A stretch of 64,000 nt of DNA. Origin: Acidiferrimicrobium sp. IK. GTDB taxonomy: Bacteria; Actinomycetota; Acidimicrobiia; Acidimicrobiales; Palsa-688. Where the stretch lies: assembly GCF_025499425.1 (NCBI RefSeq), contig NZ_JAIMCB010000011.1, forward strand, positions 91,608-155,607, in the 5' to 3' direction. The notes beneath the pieces were generated by a model. It saw only the letters and a list, made by a program, of their open reading frames with translations, had not been told where the DNA came from and did no database searches. Positions 1 to 8,813 of the stretch are shown one piece after another. Each line of letters starts with the position of its first letter. The first letter of the stretch is position 1. The position numbers and the translations under genes were made by a program.

Positions 1-123
1 GCGAGCGTCAACGACTTCTTTGGGTTCGCGTCTGACGAGAGCTACATGGCCGGCGTCGGCCACCGCACGGCTGCGCTAGAGGACTCGCGAATGGTGCCGC
101 TCGTGGCGCGAGATTTGCCGTGA
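1..123 (+). CDS. 3' end of an unidentified protein (partial)
   Basis: Frame 1 is open from the window edge to a TGA at 121-123 and gives 40 protein-like residues (begins ASVNDFFGF, ends VARDLP). The start lies outside the window. No family can be recognised from so short a tail. It converges on the DUF4389-like gene on the other strand, 36 bp away. The call rests only on the open frame and the reasonable residue mix. Confidence 0.35.
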   Translation, partial: ASVNDFFGFASDESYMAGVGHRTAALEDSRMVPLVARDLP

Positions 124-159
124 TCCTCGTCTTGCGGTGGTGATCCTCGGTCTCGTTGC

Positions 160-819
160 CTATCGCATCACGAACGGGGGGTAGGGGTCAGCCAGCAACG
201 AATACCAGGCGTTGAAGCGAACTGACCAGAACACCGCCCCGAGGATCGACCGACGCCACGACTCCGGCCAGCGGCCGGTGAACAGCACGGCGAAGAACCC
301 CACGATCCAGGCCACGAACAGCACAACGCTGACCACAATCCCGTAGAGCACTTGCGGGATGGCCAGCAGGCCACGGAAGAACACTGCCGCACGGGAGAAC
401 CGCTCGGGCGGCACCACGTTGAACCATGCCGGGTCGCCGCCGGGGTCGGAGTATCCGCTCGGCACACCGAAGGCGGGGTACTCCTCGCGGAGGAAGAACG
501 TGTAGGTGAGCACGCGGTACTGATAGCGGTGGACGCCGGCGACGAACTCGCCGATCCCGGAGGGGAGCCGCCCGGTGAACAGGATGGCGAACCACGCGGC
601 GACGACCGCGAGCTGGGCCACTATCTGGAGGACGTAGAGGACCACGAGGTGGGGAATGGCGAGGATGTAGTTGCCGATGACCCGCCAGCGGGCCACTGTC
701 AGGGGCGCTTCGAGTCCGGCGGTGACTGGGTAATCAGGCGACGATGTAATCGCCATTTCGCTGCTGCCCGGCGGCACTATGCCACCGCCCTGCGAACTTC
801 CGGGACTGGGATACGCCAT
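160..819 (-). CDS. DUF4389-like membrane protein
   Basis: Encodes 219 residues. Two copies of the same layout are visible: a hydrophobic segment, then a loop ending in an 'AVLFTGRWP' or 'AILFTGRLP' signature followed by an aromatic stretch with V-x-R/A-F/Y residues. This duplicated pattern is typical of the DUF4389 membrane proteins common in actinobacteria; their function is unknown. About four transmembrane helices are expected. I chose the ATG at 819 because it has a good GGAGGG ribosome site 8-9 bases upstream; the frame stays open up to 948, but that part is not protein-like. The next gene is divergent. Confidence 0.7.
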   Translation of the reverse strand: MAYPSPGSSQGGGIVPPGSSEMAITSSPDYPVTAGLEAPLTVARWRVIGNYILAIPHLVVLYVLQIVAQLAVVAAWFAILFTGRLPSGIGEFVAGVHRYQYRVLTYTFFLREEYPAFGVPSGYSDPGGDPAWFNVVPPERFSRAAVFFRGLLAIPQVLYGIVVSVVLFVAWIVGFFAVLFTGRWPESWRRSILGAVFWSVRFNAWYSLLADPYPPFVMR

Positions 820-1134
820 GATCGTCTGCCCTCCGTCGGGTGCTGCCCAAAGTGCCCCTGCGTGTACGAACGAGAGTGTGACACAAGCCCCGTTCGAGCG
901 CCACGACAGATTTGTCCCCCACACGCTTCCTGGGCAGGTGGCGGCCATGGACCGGCTGCCGCTCGGGTATTGGCCGGGACGGCACCCCCCGCCACGCGTC
1001 GGGGCTGCGCCCAGTTTGGGTGGCTATTGAGACTGGTTGCGTTGACGAGATGCCTCCCTCCGTCGCAGACGAGTTGGGGCGAAAGAAAACCCTGCTGAGG
1101 AGTAAACCGCAGAGCTCGGGCGCGACTTTCATGG
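820..1134. other. 315-bp divergent intergenic region, no gene seen
   Basis: This lies between the start of the DUF4389-like gene on the minus strand and the secreted hypothetical gene on the plus strand, so it should carry both promoters. Open frames cross it on both strands but have no ribosome site and no protein-like composition. I see no strong hairpin, repeat or known RNA in it. The only clear signal is the GGAGGG site serving the leftward gene. Confidence 0.5.
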
Positions 1135-2172
1135 GTGGTGAGGACACTGTGGATGAAGACGGGCGATCGGGCTGGCGCTGGTGCCCGGCCCCACCTCGAG
1201 CAGCGAAGCGCCGAAGAGCAGTCCGCCAGCGACCTGCGCCGGTGCGCCCGCAAGCTGCCGGCCGTCGTGGGTGCGCTGGGCGTTGTCGCGGCCGCCACCG
1301 TCCCCGTTGCGGACTCTTCAGGAATCCATCCAAAGCGGATCACCACAGGCGCACTGGCGGCCACCGGACCTCCCGTCACGGTGCCCGCCGGATCCGGCCC
1401 CGCAGCCGGCGAGGTGGCGGCCGGCAGGTTCACCCGGACCGTGATCCTTGACGGCGGCGCCTTGACCATCCGGCCAGCTCCGCGGGACCTGGCGCTGCAG
1501 ATCACCCAGGCCAAGGCCAGGGTCTTGGTGGGCTCGGACACTCGCGTCCAGGGCAGTGGCTGGGACGGCGACGGCGGGTTGGCCGAGGTGTCGATCGTCC
1601 CCGGACTCGCCTCGGGGGTGCAAGACATGCCGGCTTGGGTAGCGGTTATCAAGCAGGGCACCCTGTTTTGCCCGTTGATGAGGTCGGCGACCGCGGTCGC
1701 CGCCACTGCGCCCGTGCGCAGCTGGTCGCCGGGCTATCTGGTTGTGGTAGTGGAAGGAGGTGGGACCAAGGTCCTCAACTACCGGAGCCGCTCGCAGGTC
1801 TGCGACTTCCGGCCCGAAGGCCCGTCGGTGAGCAGCGCCGCCCAGTCGGTCTCGATCCCCTGGCAGATGATCTCCCTTCAGGGGCAGACGCTCACCTTCC
1901 GCTACCAACGGCCAGCGTGCGACCCCTACCTCGCCGGGATCTCGGGACCGTCTCTATCTGCAGGGGGCAACGCCAGGACCGGGCGGTGGAGCATGGAAGC
2001 CGTCATCGAGGCGCCGTACACCCTCACATACAGCGGGCTCCTCGGCTGCGGCGGCCCCTGGGCCACCGCTACCACCGGCATCGGACCGATCCTTGGTGGT
2101 CCAGGTCAATACACCCCGCCGGTCAACGTCGTCTCACACGCCCCTACGGGTCCGGTCGGCGCGTCAACCTGA
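1135..2172 (+). CDS. secreted or membrane-anchored hypothetical protein
   Basis: 345 residues from a GTG start (another GTG follows at once, and an ATG at 1153 is possible). A basic N-terminus precedes a hydrophobic stretch near residues 42-58, which looks like a signal peptide or anchor. The rest is rich in Gly, Ala, Pro, Thr and Ser with short beta-like stretches and a few Cys residues (for example in VCDF, PACDPY and LLGCGGP) that could form disulfides outside the cell. No family is recognised. It ends about 100 bp before the tRNA gene, which faces the other way. Confidence 0.55.
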   Translation: MVRTLWMKTGDRAGAGARPHLEQRSAEEQSASDLRRCARKLPAVVGALGVVAAATVPVADSSGIHPKRITTGALAATGPPVTVPAGSGPAAGEVAAGRFTRTVILDGGALTIRPAPRDLALQITQAKARVLVGSDTRVQGSGWDGDGGLAEVSIVPGLASGVQDMPAWVAVIKQGTLFCPLMRSATAVAATAPVRSWSPGYLVVVVEGGGTKVLNYRSRSQVCDFRPEGPSVSSAAQSVSIPWQMISLQGQTLTFRYQRPACDPYLAGISGPSLSAGGNARTGRWSMEAVIEAPYTLTYSGLLGCGGPWATATTGIGPILGGPGQYTPPVNVVSHAPTGPVGAST

Positions 2173-2271
2173 CCTCCCGAATCCTGAGGACGAGCGACGA
2201 TCAGCGGGGCGGTGAGTGCTGGCCAGAGCGGAGCGCCGTCGATCTGACTGCCGCTTCTGCCGACGAGCTGG

Positions 2272-2346
2272 TCGGGAAGGCGGGATTCGAACCCGCGGCC
2301 TCAGCGTCCCGAACGCTGCGCGCTAACCAAGCTGCGCTACTTCCCG
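2272..2346 (-). tRNA. tRNA-Pro (anticodon CGG)
   Basis: The minus strand folds into a complete cloverleaf of 75 nt. The acceptor stem pairs CGGGAAG with CTTCCCG, the D arm is GCGC/GCGC, the anticodon stem is CAGCG/CGCTG with loop TTCGGGA (CGG at positions 34-36), and the T arm is GCGGG/CCCGC around TTCGAAT. The discriminator base is A. CCA is not encoded. The anticodon reads CCG, a heavily used proline codon in this GC-rich DNA. Confidence 0.97.
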
Positions 2347-2422
2347 GTCCGGAAGACACTAGCCGACGCCCCCGAACCGGGCACAGCGAGAGCCGCGAGC
2401 GACTGGCGGGCGATCTGGCCGG

Positions 2423-2857
2423 CTAGGAGGCCTGGCCCTCGAACGGTGCGGCGACGGGATCGGGGATGTAGGAGTCATCCTCCCAGGTCCCTCCGGCCAG
2501 GATGGCCGCCACCGCCCGCCGGATGCGGATCGGGTCGAGGGGCTTGATCAGCCAGCCGGCCACCCCGGAGCGCCGGGCGAGGAACACGTCGGCCCGACGG
2601 TCGAGGACCAGCAGCACCGCGCAGGGGTCGAGCCGCCCGGCGTCTTGTTCCAGGCGGACATCGAGGGCGACCGCGACGCCGCCCATCGCCCCGACCTGCA
2701 TGTCGACGATCGCCAGGTCGGCGGGCTGGGCGGCCAGCGCCGGGCGGACGTCGGCGCCGTTGCGGACCCAGCGGACCGTGGTCCCGGGGCCGCCGAGCAC
2801 CGCCCAGAGGTCCTCGTAGACGGAATCGGCGTCTGTGGCGATGAGCACGTCAGGCAC
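2423..2857 (-). CDS. stand-alone response-regulator receiver protein
   Basis: 144 residues forming one CheY-like receiver domain. The acidic pocket (D9, D11), the phospho-acceptor D52 in 'IVDMQ' and the conserved K105 in 'IKPLD' are all present. No output domain follows, only a short tail of about 20 residues. It is divergent from the STAS gene, and the shared 160-bp region holds a paired 11-bp repeat. The pairing suggests a small phosphorylation or sigma-factor control module, but the partner kinase is not nearby. Confidence 0.8.
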   Translation of the reverse strand: MPDVLIATDADSVYEDLWAVLGGPGTTVRWVRNGADVRPALAAQPADLAIVDMQVGAMGGVAVALDVRLEQDAGRLDPCAVLLVLDRRADVFLARRSGVAGWLIKPLDPIRIRRAVAAILAGGTWEDDSYIPDPVAAPFEGQAS

Positions 2858-2885
2858 CGGGCGAGGCTACCGCCGCGCCCACCGG

Positions 2886-2917
2886 GGGTACCATCTCGGT
2901 GTCCGTGGGTACCATCT
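2886..2917. repeat. paired 11-bp direct repeat, possible operator
   Basis: GGGTACCATCT occurs at 2886-2896 and again at 2907-2917. The starts are 21 bp apart, two helical turns, so two proteins would bind the same DNA face. The pair lies between the divergent receiver gene (start 2857) and STAS gene (start 3018). Site function is inferred from repeat and position only. Confidence 0.4.
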
Positions 2918-3017
2918 GACCGAGGCCCGAGGGGGTCTCGAGATGCCTGCACCCGGTCGCTCCCCTCGCCGCCGGTCGTCGCCGCGGGAGTGTGGGTGTC
3001 TCTGACCAGGAGGTTTT

Positions 3018-3374
3018 GTGCTCACCATCCAGCAGGACACCACGCCCGAGGGCTACACGATCTGCCGGCCGGTCGGCGAACTGGACGCGTTCACCGTCAG
3101 CCAGTTCCGCCAGTCCCTCGCCGAGATGGCCTCGAGCCACCGATTGCTGATCGACATGTCGGGGGTGCCCTTCGTCGACTCGGCCGGGCTCGGAGCGCTG
3201 ATCGGCGGTATCCGCCGGGTCCGGGAGTTGGGCGGGGACGTGGCCGTGGCGTGCAACCGCCCGACTTTGGTCCGTCTGCTGCGCACGACCGGCTTCGACC
3301 GGATCGTGACGGTGGCCGAGACCGTCGAGGACGCGGTTTCAGCCCTCGACAACCAGGAGCAGCAGGAGGCTTAG
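3018..3374 (+). CDS. STAS-domain anti-sigma factor antagonist
   Basis: 118 residues from a GTG start with AGGAGG six bases upstream. The single STAS domain carries the SpoIIAA/RsbV signature: 'DMSGVPFVDSAGLGAL' around residues 46-61, with S55 as the expected phosphorylation site and D54 before it. Proteins of this family bind an anti-sigma kinase when unphosphorylated and so release a sigma factor. No kinase or sigma factor adjoins it; the SpoIIE-type phosphatase near 34-37 kb is a possible distant partner (inference only). Confidence 0.88.
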   Translation: MLTIQQDTTPEGYTICRPVGELDAFTVSQFRQSLAEMASSHRLLIDMSGVPFVDSAGLGALIGGIRRVRELGGDVAVACNRPTLVRLLRTTGFDRIVTVAETVEDAVSALDNQEQQEA

Positions 3375-3410
3375 GCGTCGGAGAAAGGTTCCCCGGGTGC
3401 CCGCCCGCCC

Positions 3411-4538
3411 TCAGCCCGCCGAGGCCCCCGGCTGCGGGAAAAGGTACGACGCGACGCGGGCCAGCCCGTCAATGTCGTGGACGTCGTCGTCGAGGTAGGG
3501 GACCCGGGCCAGCACCGCGCCGCTGACCCGGCGGGTGAGGGTGCCGACGTACTGCTCCTCGCGCCGGGCGATGGCGTCGAGGTCGCGGGCGTTGACCAGC
3601 AGCTCCTCGAGGACCCGGGCGGCGTCGCTGTCGGCGGGCGTTTCCCCCTTCGACGACAACGTCACCGCCGGCACCCCCCCGAAGTTGGGGAACAGCCGGT
3701 TGACTACCAGCGCAGCGACGTGCTGGCCGGACTCCTGTAGGCGCCGGGCGAAAAACAGCGACTCCTCGACCGCGTCGCGCCTCGGCGCCGACACCACCAC
3801 GAACGCGGTGCCCGGCGCGGCCAGCAGCGCCTCGACCTTCCCGGCCCGGTCCCTGAAACCCTGCTCCATCCCCTCGAAGGCGGTGAAAAACGCCACCGCG
3901 TCGCGCACCACGTCGCCGCCCACCACCCGCGAGATGGTCTTAAGCAGGGTCTGGGTTGCGAAGTTGACCGCCCGCAGGCTGGCCCGGGTCGGCATCATCA
4001 GCACCCGGAAGAACCGGTTGTTGAGGAACCGCAGCAGCCGGGCCGGGGCGTCTAGGAAGTCGAGGGCGTGGCGGGTGGGCGGCGTGTCGACCACCACCAG
4101 GTCGAAGCGGGGGTCGAGGGTCAAGTCGTAGAGCTTCTCGACCGCCATGTACTCCTGGGTGCCCGACAGCGCCCCCGAGATGTTGCGGTACAGCCGGTTG
4201 TCCAAGATGGCCTGCGCCTGGGCTGCGCTCTTAGCGTTGCGGGTGACCGCGGAGTCGAACGTGGTCTTCACGTCGAGCATCAGCGCCCACATCTCGCCTG
4301 GCCCGTCCCAGGTGGCGGGCACCTGGTGGGGGTCGTTGGTGAGGGCGTCGAGACCGAGCGCGTCGGCTAGGCGGCGGGCCGGGTCGATCGTGACCACCAC
4401 CGCCCGACGTCCCCTGCGGGCCGCCTCGTAGGCCAGCGCAGCGGCGGTGGTGGTCTTGCCCACCCCGCCCGGACCGGCGCAGATCACCACCGAGCGCTGG
4501 TCGACCAACGCGCCCAGGTCACCGCCGGCCGGGCTCAC
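3411..4538 (-). CDS. ArsA/Get3-like ATPase, second of a pair
   Basis: 375 residues. The N-terminus has the deviant P-loop 'GPGGVGKTT' (residues 22-30), then 'TIDPARRLADALG', typical of the ArsA/Get3 signature, and 'VVDTPPTRHALDFLDAP', the switch II region of this family. There is no duplicated ATPase half, so a dimer, or a heterodimer with the adjacent paralogue, is expected. Its start overlaps the stop of the upstream ArsA-like gene by 4 bp, so translation is coupled. The pair corresponds in order to the mycobacterial Rv3679-Rv3680 pair next to whiB4. No arsenite pump is nearby, so a redox or protein-targeting role is as likely as arsenic export. Confidence 0.85.
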   Translation of the reverse strand: MSPAGGDLGALVDQRSVVICAGPGGVGKTTTAAALAYEAARRGRRAVVVTIDPARRLADALGLDALTNDPHQVPATWDGPGEMWALMLDVKTTFDSAVTRNAKSAAQAQAILDNRLYRNISGALSGTQEYMAVEKLYDLTLDPRFDLVVVDTPPTRHALDFLDAPARLLRFLNNRFFRVLMMPTRASLRAVNFATQTLLKTISRVVGGDVVRDAVAFFTAFEGMEQGFRDRAGKVEALLAAPGTAFVVVSAPRRDAVEESLFFARRLQESGQHVAALVVNRLFPNFGGVPAVTLSSKGETPADSDAARVLEELLVNARDLDAIARREEQYVGTLTRRVSGAVLARVPYLDDDVHDIDGLARVASYLFPQPGASAG

Positions 4539-5536
4539 AACGTCCCCTCGGGCAGGGTCATGATCTGGTCCTCGAGGGCGTCGGCCAGTGTGTGCAGCTC
4601 GGGTCCGCCCAGATCGGTGGCGAAGAGGTACGGCAGGGTCAGCTGCGGCAGCGGCAGACCCTCAGCCAGGCGGGCCACCTGGGCGGCCTGGAGGTCTTGG
4701 CGGTGCCGGCGGAAGGACGCGGCCCGTCCCAGCGACGCGACCTCCGCTTCGGTGAGGCGCACGTCGAGCGACTCCGCCACCGGGCCGGCGTCGCCCAACC
4801 CGAGGCGGGGCCAAACGCCGTTGACGACGATCGGCGCCAGCATCACGCCGGCCTTGTCCTCTAGGAGGAACGCGGTCTCGACCGCCTCGTTGACCGGGGT
4901 CTCTTCGGGGAGGGTGACTAGGAGCACCCGGCACCGGGACGGGTCGGAGATCATGTCGAGGACCTCGCCGGCCTGGGACCTGATCGGGCCGACGGTGACC
5001 GCGTCGGTCAGGCCGCGGGCGCTGGCCAGGAACGTGACCGCGTGCCCGGCGGCTGGCGCGTCGACCACGATCAGGTCAGGCCCCGACGTCGAGCCTCGCT
5101 CCGACGCTCCCTTCTCGATCGACTTCACCTTGGAGAGCACCAGGAGGTCCTTGATCCCGGGGATCGCTGTGGCGATCACGTCCAGGGTGCCCGTCGAGGT
5201 CAACCGCTTGGAGATCCGGCGCATGCCGTGGTCCTCCAGGTACTCGAGGAGGGCGTCGTCGGGTGTCAGGCTGCGGGCCCGGATCGGAGCGGCCAGCCCC
5301 ACCTCGTCGGGGCCGCCGCCGGCCTCGGCCAGGACCACCTCGTGGTAGCCGAGCGGCTGGTGGTGGCCGAAGAGAGCGGGGAGCGCCGCGGTCCCCTCCA
5401 CGTCGATGAGCAGGGTCCGCAGCCCGGCGCGGGCGGCGACGAGGGCGACCGTCGCGGCCACCGTGGTCTTGCCGACCCCGCCCTTGCCGGCTACGACCAG
5501 CACCCGGGCCTGGGTGCAAAACGCCCTCGGGTCCAC
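4535..5536 (-). CDS. ArsA/Get3-like ATPase, first of a pair
   Basis: A single ATPase domain of about 333 residues. The P-loop 'GKGGVGKTT' lies near residue 17, followed by 'LLIDVEGTAALPALFG' and the switch II 'VVDAPAAGHAVTFL'. The GTG at 5536 has AGGAGG three bases upstream, which is short spacing; the frame stays open to a GTG at 5581, giving 348 residues, so the start is uncertain. It overlaps the next ArsA-like gene by 4 bp. It is divergent from whiB, with a 190-bp gap between them. The two subunits are similar in length and probably act together. Confidence 0.83.
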   Translation of the reverse strand: MDPRAFCTQARVLVVAGKGGVGKTTVAATVALVAARAGLRTLLIDVEGTAALPALFGHHQPLGYHEVVLAEAGGGPDEVGLAAPIRARSLTPDDALLEYLEDHGMRRISKRLTSTGTLDVIATAIPGIKDLLVLSKVKSIEKGASERGSTSGPDLIVVDAPAAGHAVTFLASARGLTDAVTVGPIRSQAGEVLDMISDPSRCRVLLVTLPEETPVNEAVETAFLLEDKAGVMLAPIVVNGVWPRLGLGDAGPVAESLDVRLTEAEVASLGRAASFRRHRQDLQAAQVARLAEGLPLPQLTLPYLFATDLGGPELHTLADALEDQIMTLPEGTL

Positions 5537-5725
5537 ATGCCTCCTGCGCGCTGTAGGGCTCAAACCTGGCTCTGGCGCCACCCGGCGGGGGCACCCATGC
5601 GAGCGTACTCAGCCCTGGCCGGTAGTGCGAAGACGGCGAAAAGTGCTGGTCAGGGGGTAGCTGCCGGGAAACTGACCCTTGTCCAGGCCGGCGTCGGGTT
5701 ATAGCGTTCGGGGTGAATAAGGGGG

Positions 5726-5989
5726 ATGGTTGCAGTGAGTGTTCAGCACGTCGAAGATCTGTGGCAGGCGAAGGCGTCGTGTCGCGGCCCTCAGGCGGCG
5801 GTGTTCTTCCCGCCGGCCCACTTCGAGCGCAAGGACGACCGGGAGGCGCGCGAGGCGCGCGCCAAGTCCATTTGCGCCGCGTGCCCCGTACGCCGGCCTT
5901 GCCTCGACTACGCCCTGCGCATCCGGGAGCCCCACGGCATCTGGGGCGGCCTCAACGAGACCGAGCGCCGGCCCATGACCGGCCGGTAG
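5726..5989 (+). CDS. whiB: WhiB-family [4Fe-4S] regulator
   Basis: 87 residues with the four cluster cysteines C19, C50, C53 and C59 (C-x2-C within 'CAACPVRRPC') and the G-I-W-G-G turn at 71-75, followed by a short basic tail. This is the standard WhiB architecture: a redox or NO-sensitive cluster protein that binds the sigma factor's region 4 and controls transcription. The ATG at 5726 sits directly against the GGGGG ribosome site, so the GTG at 5735 may be the true start. It is divergent from the ArsA-like pair, as whiB4 is in mycobacteria, but which WhiB subgroup it belongs to cannot be settled here. Confidence 0.92.
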   Translation: MVAVSVQHVEDLWQAKASCRGPQAAVFFPPAHFERKDDREAREARAKSICAACPVRRPCLDYALRIREPHGIWGGLNETERRPMTGR

Positions 5990-6083
5990 CGGCCAGGGGA
6001 GCTCGGGGCGCCCCCCGGGGGGCGAACCGCCCAATTCCGCCGATGACCACGGGGAATTTCGCGGGGCCGGTTACGCTTCGGCG

Positions 6084-7109
6084 ATGGACGGTGCCGATCC
6101 CGGTTCTGGTGGCGACGAGGTCGCCGACCACCTGGTGTGGCACTCGACGATGGTCGGTGGCAGGCGGACCAACTACGGGGTCGCCGGCGAGGGCCTCCCG
6201 GTGCTGTTCTTGCACGGCTGGGCGCTCGGCCATCACGCCTACAAGCGGGCTCTCAAGCGGCTGATCAAACAGGGTTGCCGGGTGTTCGCCCCGGCCATGC
6301 CCGGGTTCGGGGGCAGCGCTGACCTCCCCCGCGAGGGGTTCGGCGTCGACGCTTACGCCCGGTGGGCCGCCGGTTTCCTCGACGCGGTCGGCGTGGACGA
6401 GCCGGTCTTCGCGGTCGGACACAGCTTCGGTGGTGCAGTGGCGGTGCAGTTGGCTCACGACCACCCCGACCGGGTCGGGTACCTGGTCCTCGTCAACTCG
6501 GTTGGGGGGGCCACCTGGCTGAAGGCCGGCAGCAAGGTCCGGTCGATGTCGGAGCGCCCGCTGTGGGACTGGGGCCTGCACTTCCCCGGCGATCTGCTCC
6601 CGCTCAGGGGGGTCGGCGGGATGCTGCAGGCCATGCTCGAGGACGCGCTGCCCAACATGCTCTGCAACCCCCTCGCCCTGTGGCGGGCTGGGCAGCTGGC
6701 CCGCCGGGCCGACCTGACCGCCGAGCTGTTGGACCTGAAGGTCCGGCGCATACCCGTGGTGGTGCTGTGGGGCGACAAGGACACAGTGATCCCCCGAGCC
6801 AGCTTCGAGGCGCTGTGCGCCGCGATCGGTTCCACCGGCGAGGTCGTGCCGGGCCGTCACTCGTGGCTGCTGGCCGACCCTGACGCGTTCGGGGAGGTCA
6901 TGCGCAACTCGCTGAGCGTGGCCCGGTCGGCCCGGGAGATGGAGGCGGCGTTCCCGCCGCTGGCCGCGGTAGCCGGGGAGGTCGGCGCGGTGCCGGCCGC
7001 CGACGTCCCGGCGCAGGCCCGCAGGGAGGGGATCAGCCGGATGTCGGGCCCGGACCGACGGCAGGCAGGCGCGGCCCGGCGATCCGCACGTCGCCGCGCC
7101 GGCGGGTGA
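6084..7109 (+). CDS. alpha/beta-hydrolase fold protein
   Basis: 341 residues. The oxyanion-hole segment 'FLHGWALGHH' is near residue 42, the nucleophile elbow is GHSFGG with S114, a candidate acid is in 'WGDKDTVIP' (D231 or D233), and H259 in 'PGRHSWLL' completes a catalytic triad. A lid domain lies between about 140 and 210. The substrate is unknown. The last 25 residues are Arg- and Ala-rich and are encoded in DNA that also encodes the C-terminus of selB on the other strand. No ribosome site is evident, so the mRNA may be leaderless. Confidence 0.82.
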   Translation: MDGADPGSGGDEVADHLVWHSTMVGGRRTNYGVAGEGLPVLFLHGWALGHHAYKRALKRLIKQGCRVFAPAMPGFGGSADLPREGFGVDAYARWAAGFLDAVGVDEPVFAVGHSFGGAVAVQLAHDHPDRVGYLVLVNSVGGATWLKAGSKVRSMSERPLWDWGLHFPGDLLPLRGVGGMLQAMLEDALPNMLCNPLALWRAGQLARRADLTAELLDLKVRRIPVVVLWGDKDTVIPRASFEALCAAIGSTGEVVPGRHSWLLADPDAFGEVMRNSLSVARSAREMEAAFPPLAAVAGEVGAVPAADVPAQARREGISRMSGPDRRQAGAARRSARRRAGG

Positions 7110-8811
7110 CGCCTGTCGCGTCGAGATGGGCGAGCAGGGGCAGGACGTGCTTGCGTGACGTTCCGAGGGCGTCGCGCACCTCCGCCACCGTGACCCCCTG
7201 AGGGGACCGTTCGAGCAGGCCCGCCACCTCCGCCGCGGCCGACGCCATCGCCGCCGCTGACCACCAGACGCCGTCGCGCTCTACGACGACGCCGGACTGC
7301 AGCAGCTGGCGCAGCGCTGGGCGGGCCACTTGGTAGTCGCCCGGCGGTGGGGGCGCCCACGGTGCCGCGTCCAGCGCGTCCAGCCACCGCTCGGTTCCCG
7401 GCGGCACCGAGGAGTCGGCCCGCCCCGGTCCGCTGTCCCCGGCCGCGGGTACGACCGACCCGCCGCGGACCTCGACGCCTTGGGTGCGCCCAGCCACCGC
7501 CCGCAGCCGCTCGTCGAGGGCCGCCAGGTCGACCCCGTAGGGGCCGGCGCCCTCGACCCGGTCCCGCAGATCGGCCCCGGCCTTCGCCAGCGCCTCCGGG
7601 TCCACGACCCAGCGGCCCACCGTCGGCGCCACCGTCTCGCCGGTCAGCCGTTCGAGCAGCCCGGCGTCGACCCATCCTCGTTCGGCCACGACCCGGGCGA
7701 CGCGACGGTCGGGCCGGGCCTGCGCCGCGGGGAGCTGCGGGTCTACGTCGAGGATCTCGCCGCCTCCGACGGTCTCGCCCCGCCCGTGCTCGCGCAGGAT
7801 GTAACGGTCGCCGGGCAGCCACGGCACCGGCGCCGGTAGGTGGAGCCGGACCAGGCCCGTTTCGCCGGGTTGGAGGGCGTCGGGGCCGAGGATCCGCACC
7901 GAGGCGGCCAGCGCGCCGGTGCCGGCGAACACCTCCCACGCCCCCCGCCTGGAGACGGGGTGGTCGAGGGCGGCGAGGACGCTCAGCGAGGCGTCCGCGG
8001 TGCGGGTGGGCGCCCACTGCCCGTCGCGCACCAAAGCGTCTCCCCGGCCAATCCCGGTGTGGGCCACCCCGCTCAGGTTGGCCGCCACCCGATGCCCCGG
8101 GGCGACCTCGGAGCGGGGCGATCCGTGGACCTGCAGACCCCGGACCCGCACCGCCAGCGGGCCGCCGGTCTTGCGGACCACGACCAGCGAGTCACCGACG
8201 CTCAGGCGCCCGCCGGCCAGGGTGCCGGTGACCACGGTCCCCGCCCCCGACGCCGAGAACGACCGGTCCACCCACAGCCTCGGGCGTCCCCGGTCGGCGG
8301 CGGTGGGGGTCCCCTCGAGCAGCGTGCCGAGCGCCTCGTCCAGGTCGGGCAGGCCTCGCCCCGAGAGGCTGTCGACGGGCACCATGGCGGCGCCGGCCAG
8401 CCCCGTACCCTCCAGCCGGGACGCCACGTCGCCGGCCACCTCCGCCACCCGGTCGGAGTCGACCAGGTCGGCCTTGGTCAGCGCCACTACGCCGGCCGCG
8501 ACGCCGAGCAGGTCGAGGATCCGCAGGTGCTCCTCGGACTGCGGCTTCCAACCCTCGGTCGCGGCCACGACCAGCACCGCGGCGTCGAGCGCTCCGACCC
8601 CGGCGAGCATGTTGCGGATGAACCGCACGTGCCCGGGCACGTCGACCCACGACACGTCGTGTCCCGCAATGCTCCCGTGGGCGAAACCCAGGTCGATGGT
8701 CAGGCCCCGGGCCTTCTCCTCCGCCCACCGGTCAGGGTCGATCCCCGTGAGCGCCGCGACGAGCGAGCTCTTTCCGTGGTCGACGTGACCGGCGGTAGCG
8801 ACGACATGCAC
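7033..8811 (-). CDS. selB: selenocysteine-specific elongation factor SelB
   Basis: 592 residues from a GTG start. It brings Sec-tRNA to UGA codons marked by a SECIS element. The N-terminal GTPase has G1 'AGHVDHGKSS', G3 'DVPGH' and G4 'TKAD', followed by EF-Tu-like beta barrels (about 175-340, with 'VVTGTLAGG') and C-terminal winged helices that bind SECIS RNA (about 420-592, with 'DYQVARPALRQLL' and 'SRKHVLPLL'). The start follows the selA stop by two bases, so the two are co-translated. The 3' end overlaps the convergent hydrolase gene by 77 bp. selC and selD are not in the window. Confidence 0.95.
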   Translation of the reverse strand: MHVVATAGHVDHGKSSLVAALTGIDPDRWAEEKARGLTIDLGFAHGSIAGHDVSWVDVPGHVRFIRNMLAGVGALDAAVLVVAATEGWKPQSEEHLRILDLLGVAAGVVALTKADLVDSDRVAEVAGDVASRLEGTGLAGAAMVPVDSLSGRGLPDLDEALGTLLEGTPTAADRGRPRLWVDRSFSASGAGTVVTGTLAGGRLSVGDSLVVVRKTGGPLAVRVRGLQVHGSPRSEVAPGHRVAANLSGVAHTGIGRGDALVRDGQWAPTRTADASLSVLAALDHPVSRRGAWEVFAGTGALAASVRILGPDALQPGETGLVRLHLPAPVPWLPGDRYILREHGRGETVGGGEILDVDPQLPAAQARPDRRVARVVAERGWVDAGLLERLTGETVAPTVGRWVVDPEALAKAGADLRDRVEGAGPYGVDLAALDERLRAVAGRTQGVEVRGGSVVPAAGDSGPGRADSSVPPGTERWLDALDAAPWAPPPPGDYQVARPALRQLLQSGVVVERDGVWWSAAAMASAAAEVAGLLERSPQGVTVAEVRDALGTSRKHVLPLLAHLDATGVTRRRGDVRIAGPRLPAVGPGPTSG

Positions 8812-8813
8812 GG

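Noticed and set aside
1635..2426. A plus-strand frame running through the tRNA-Pro gene
   Set aside because: It overlaps the hypothetical gene in another frame and crosses the antisense of a complete tRNA.
3411..5536. Arsenic resistance operon
   Set aside because: The ATPases are ArsA-like, but no arsB, arsR, arsC or arsD is nearby; the mycobacteria-like context with whiB argues for another role.
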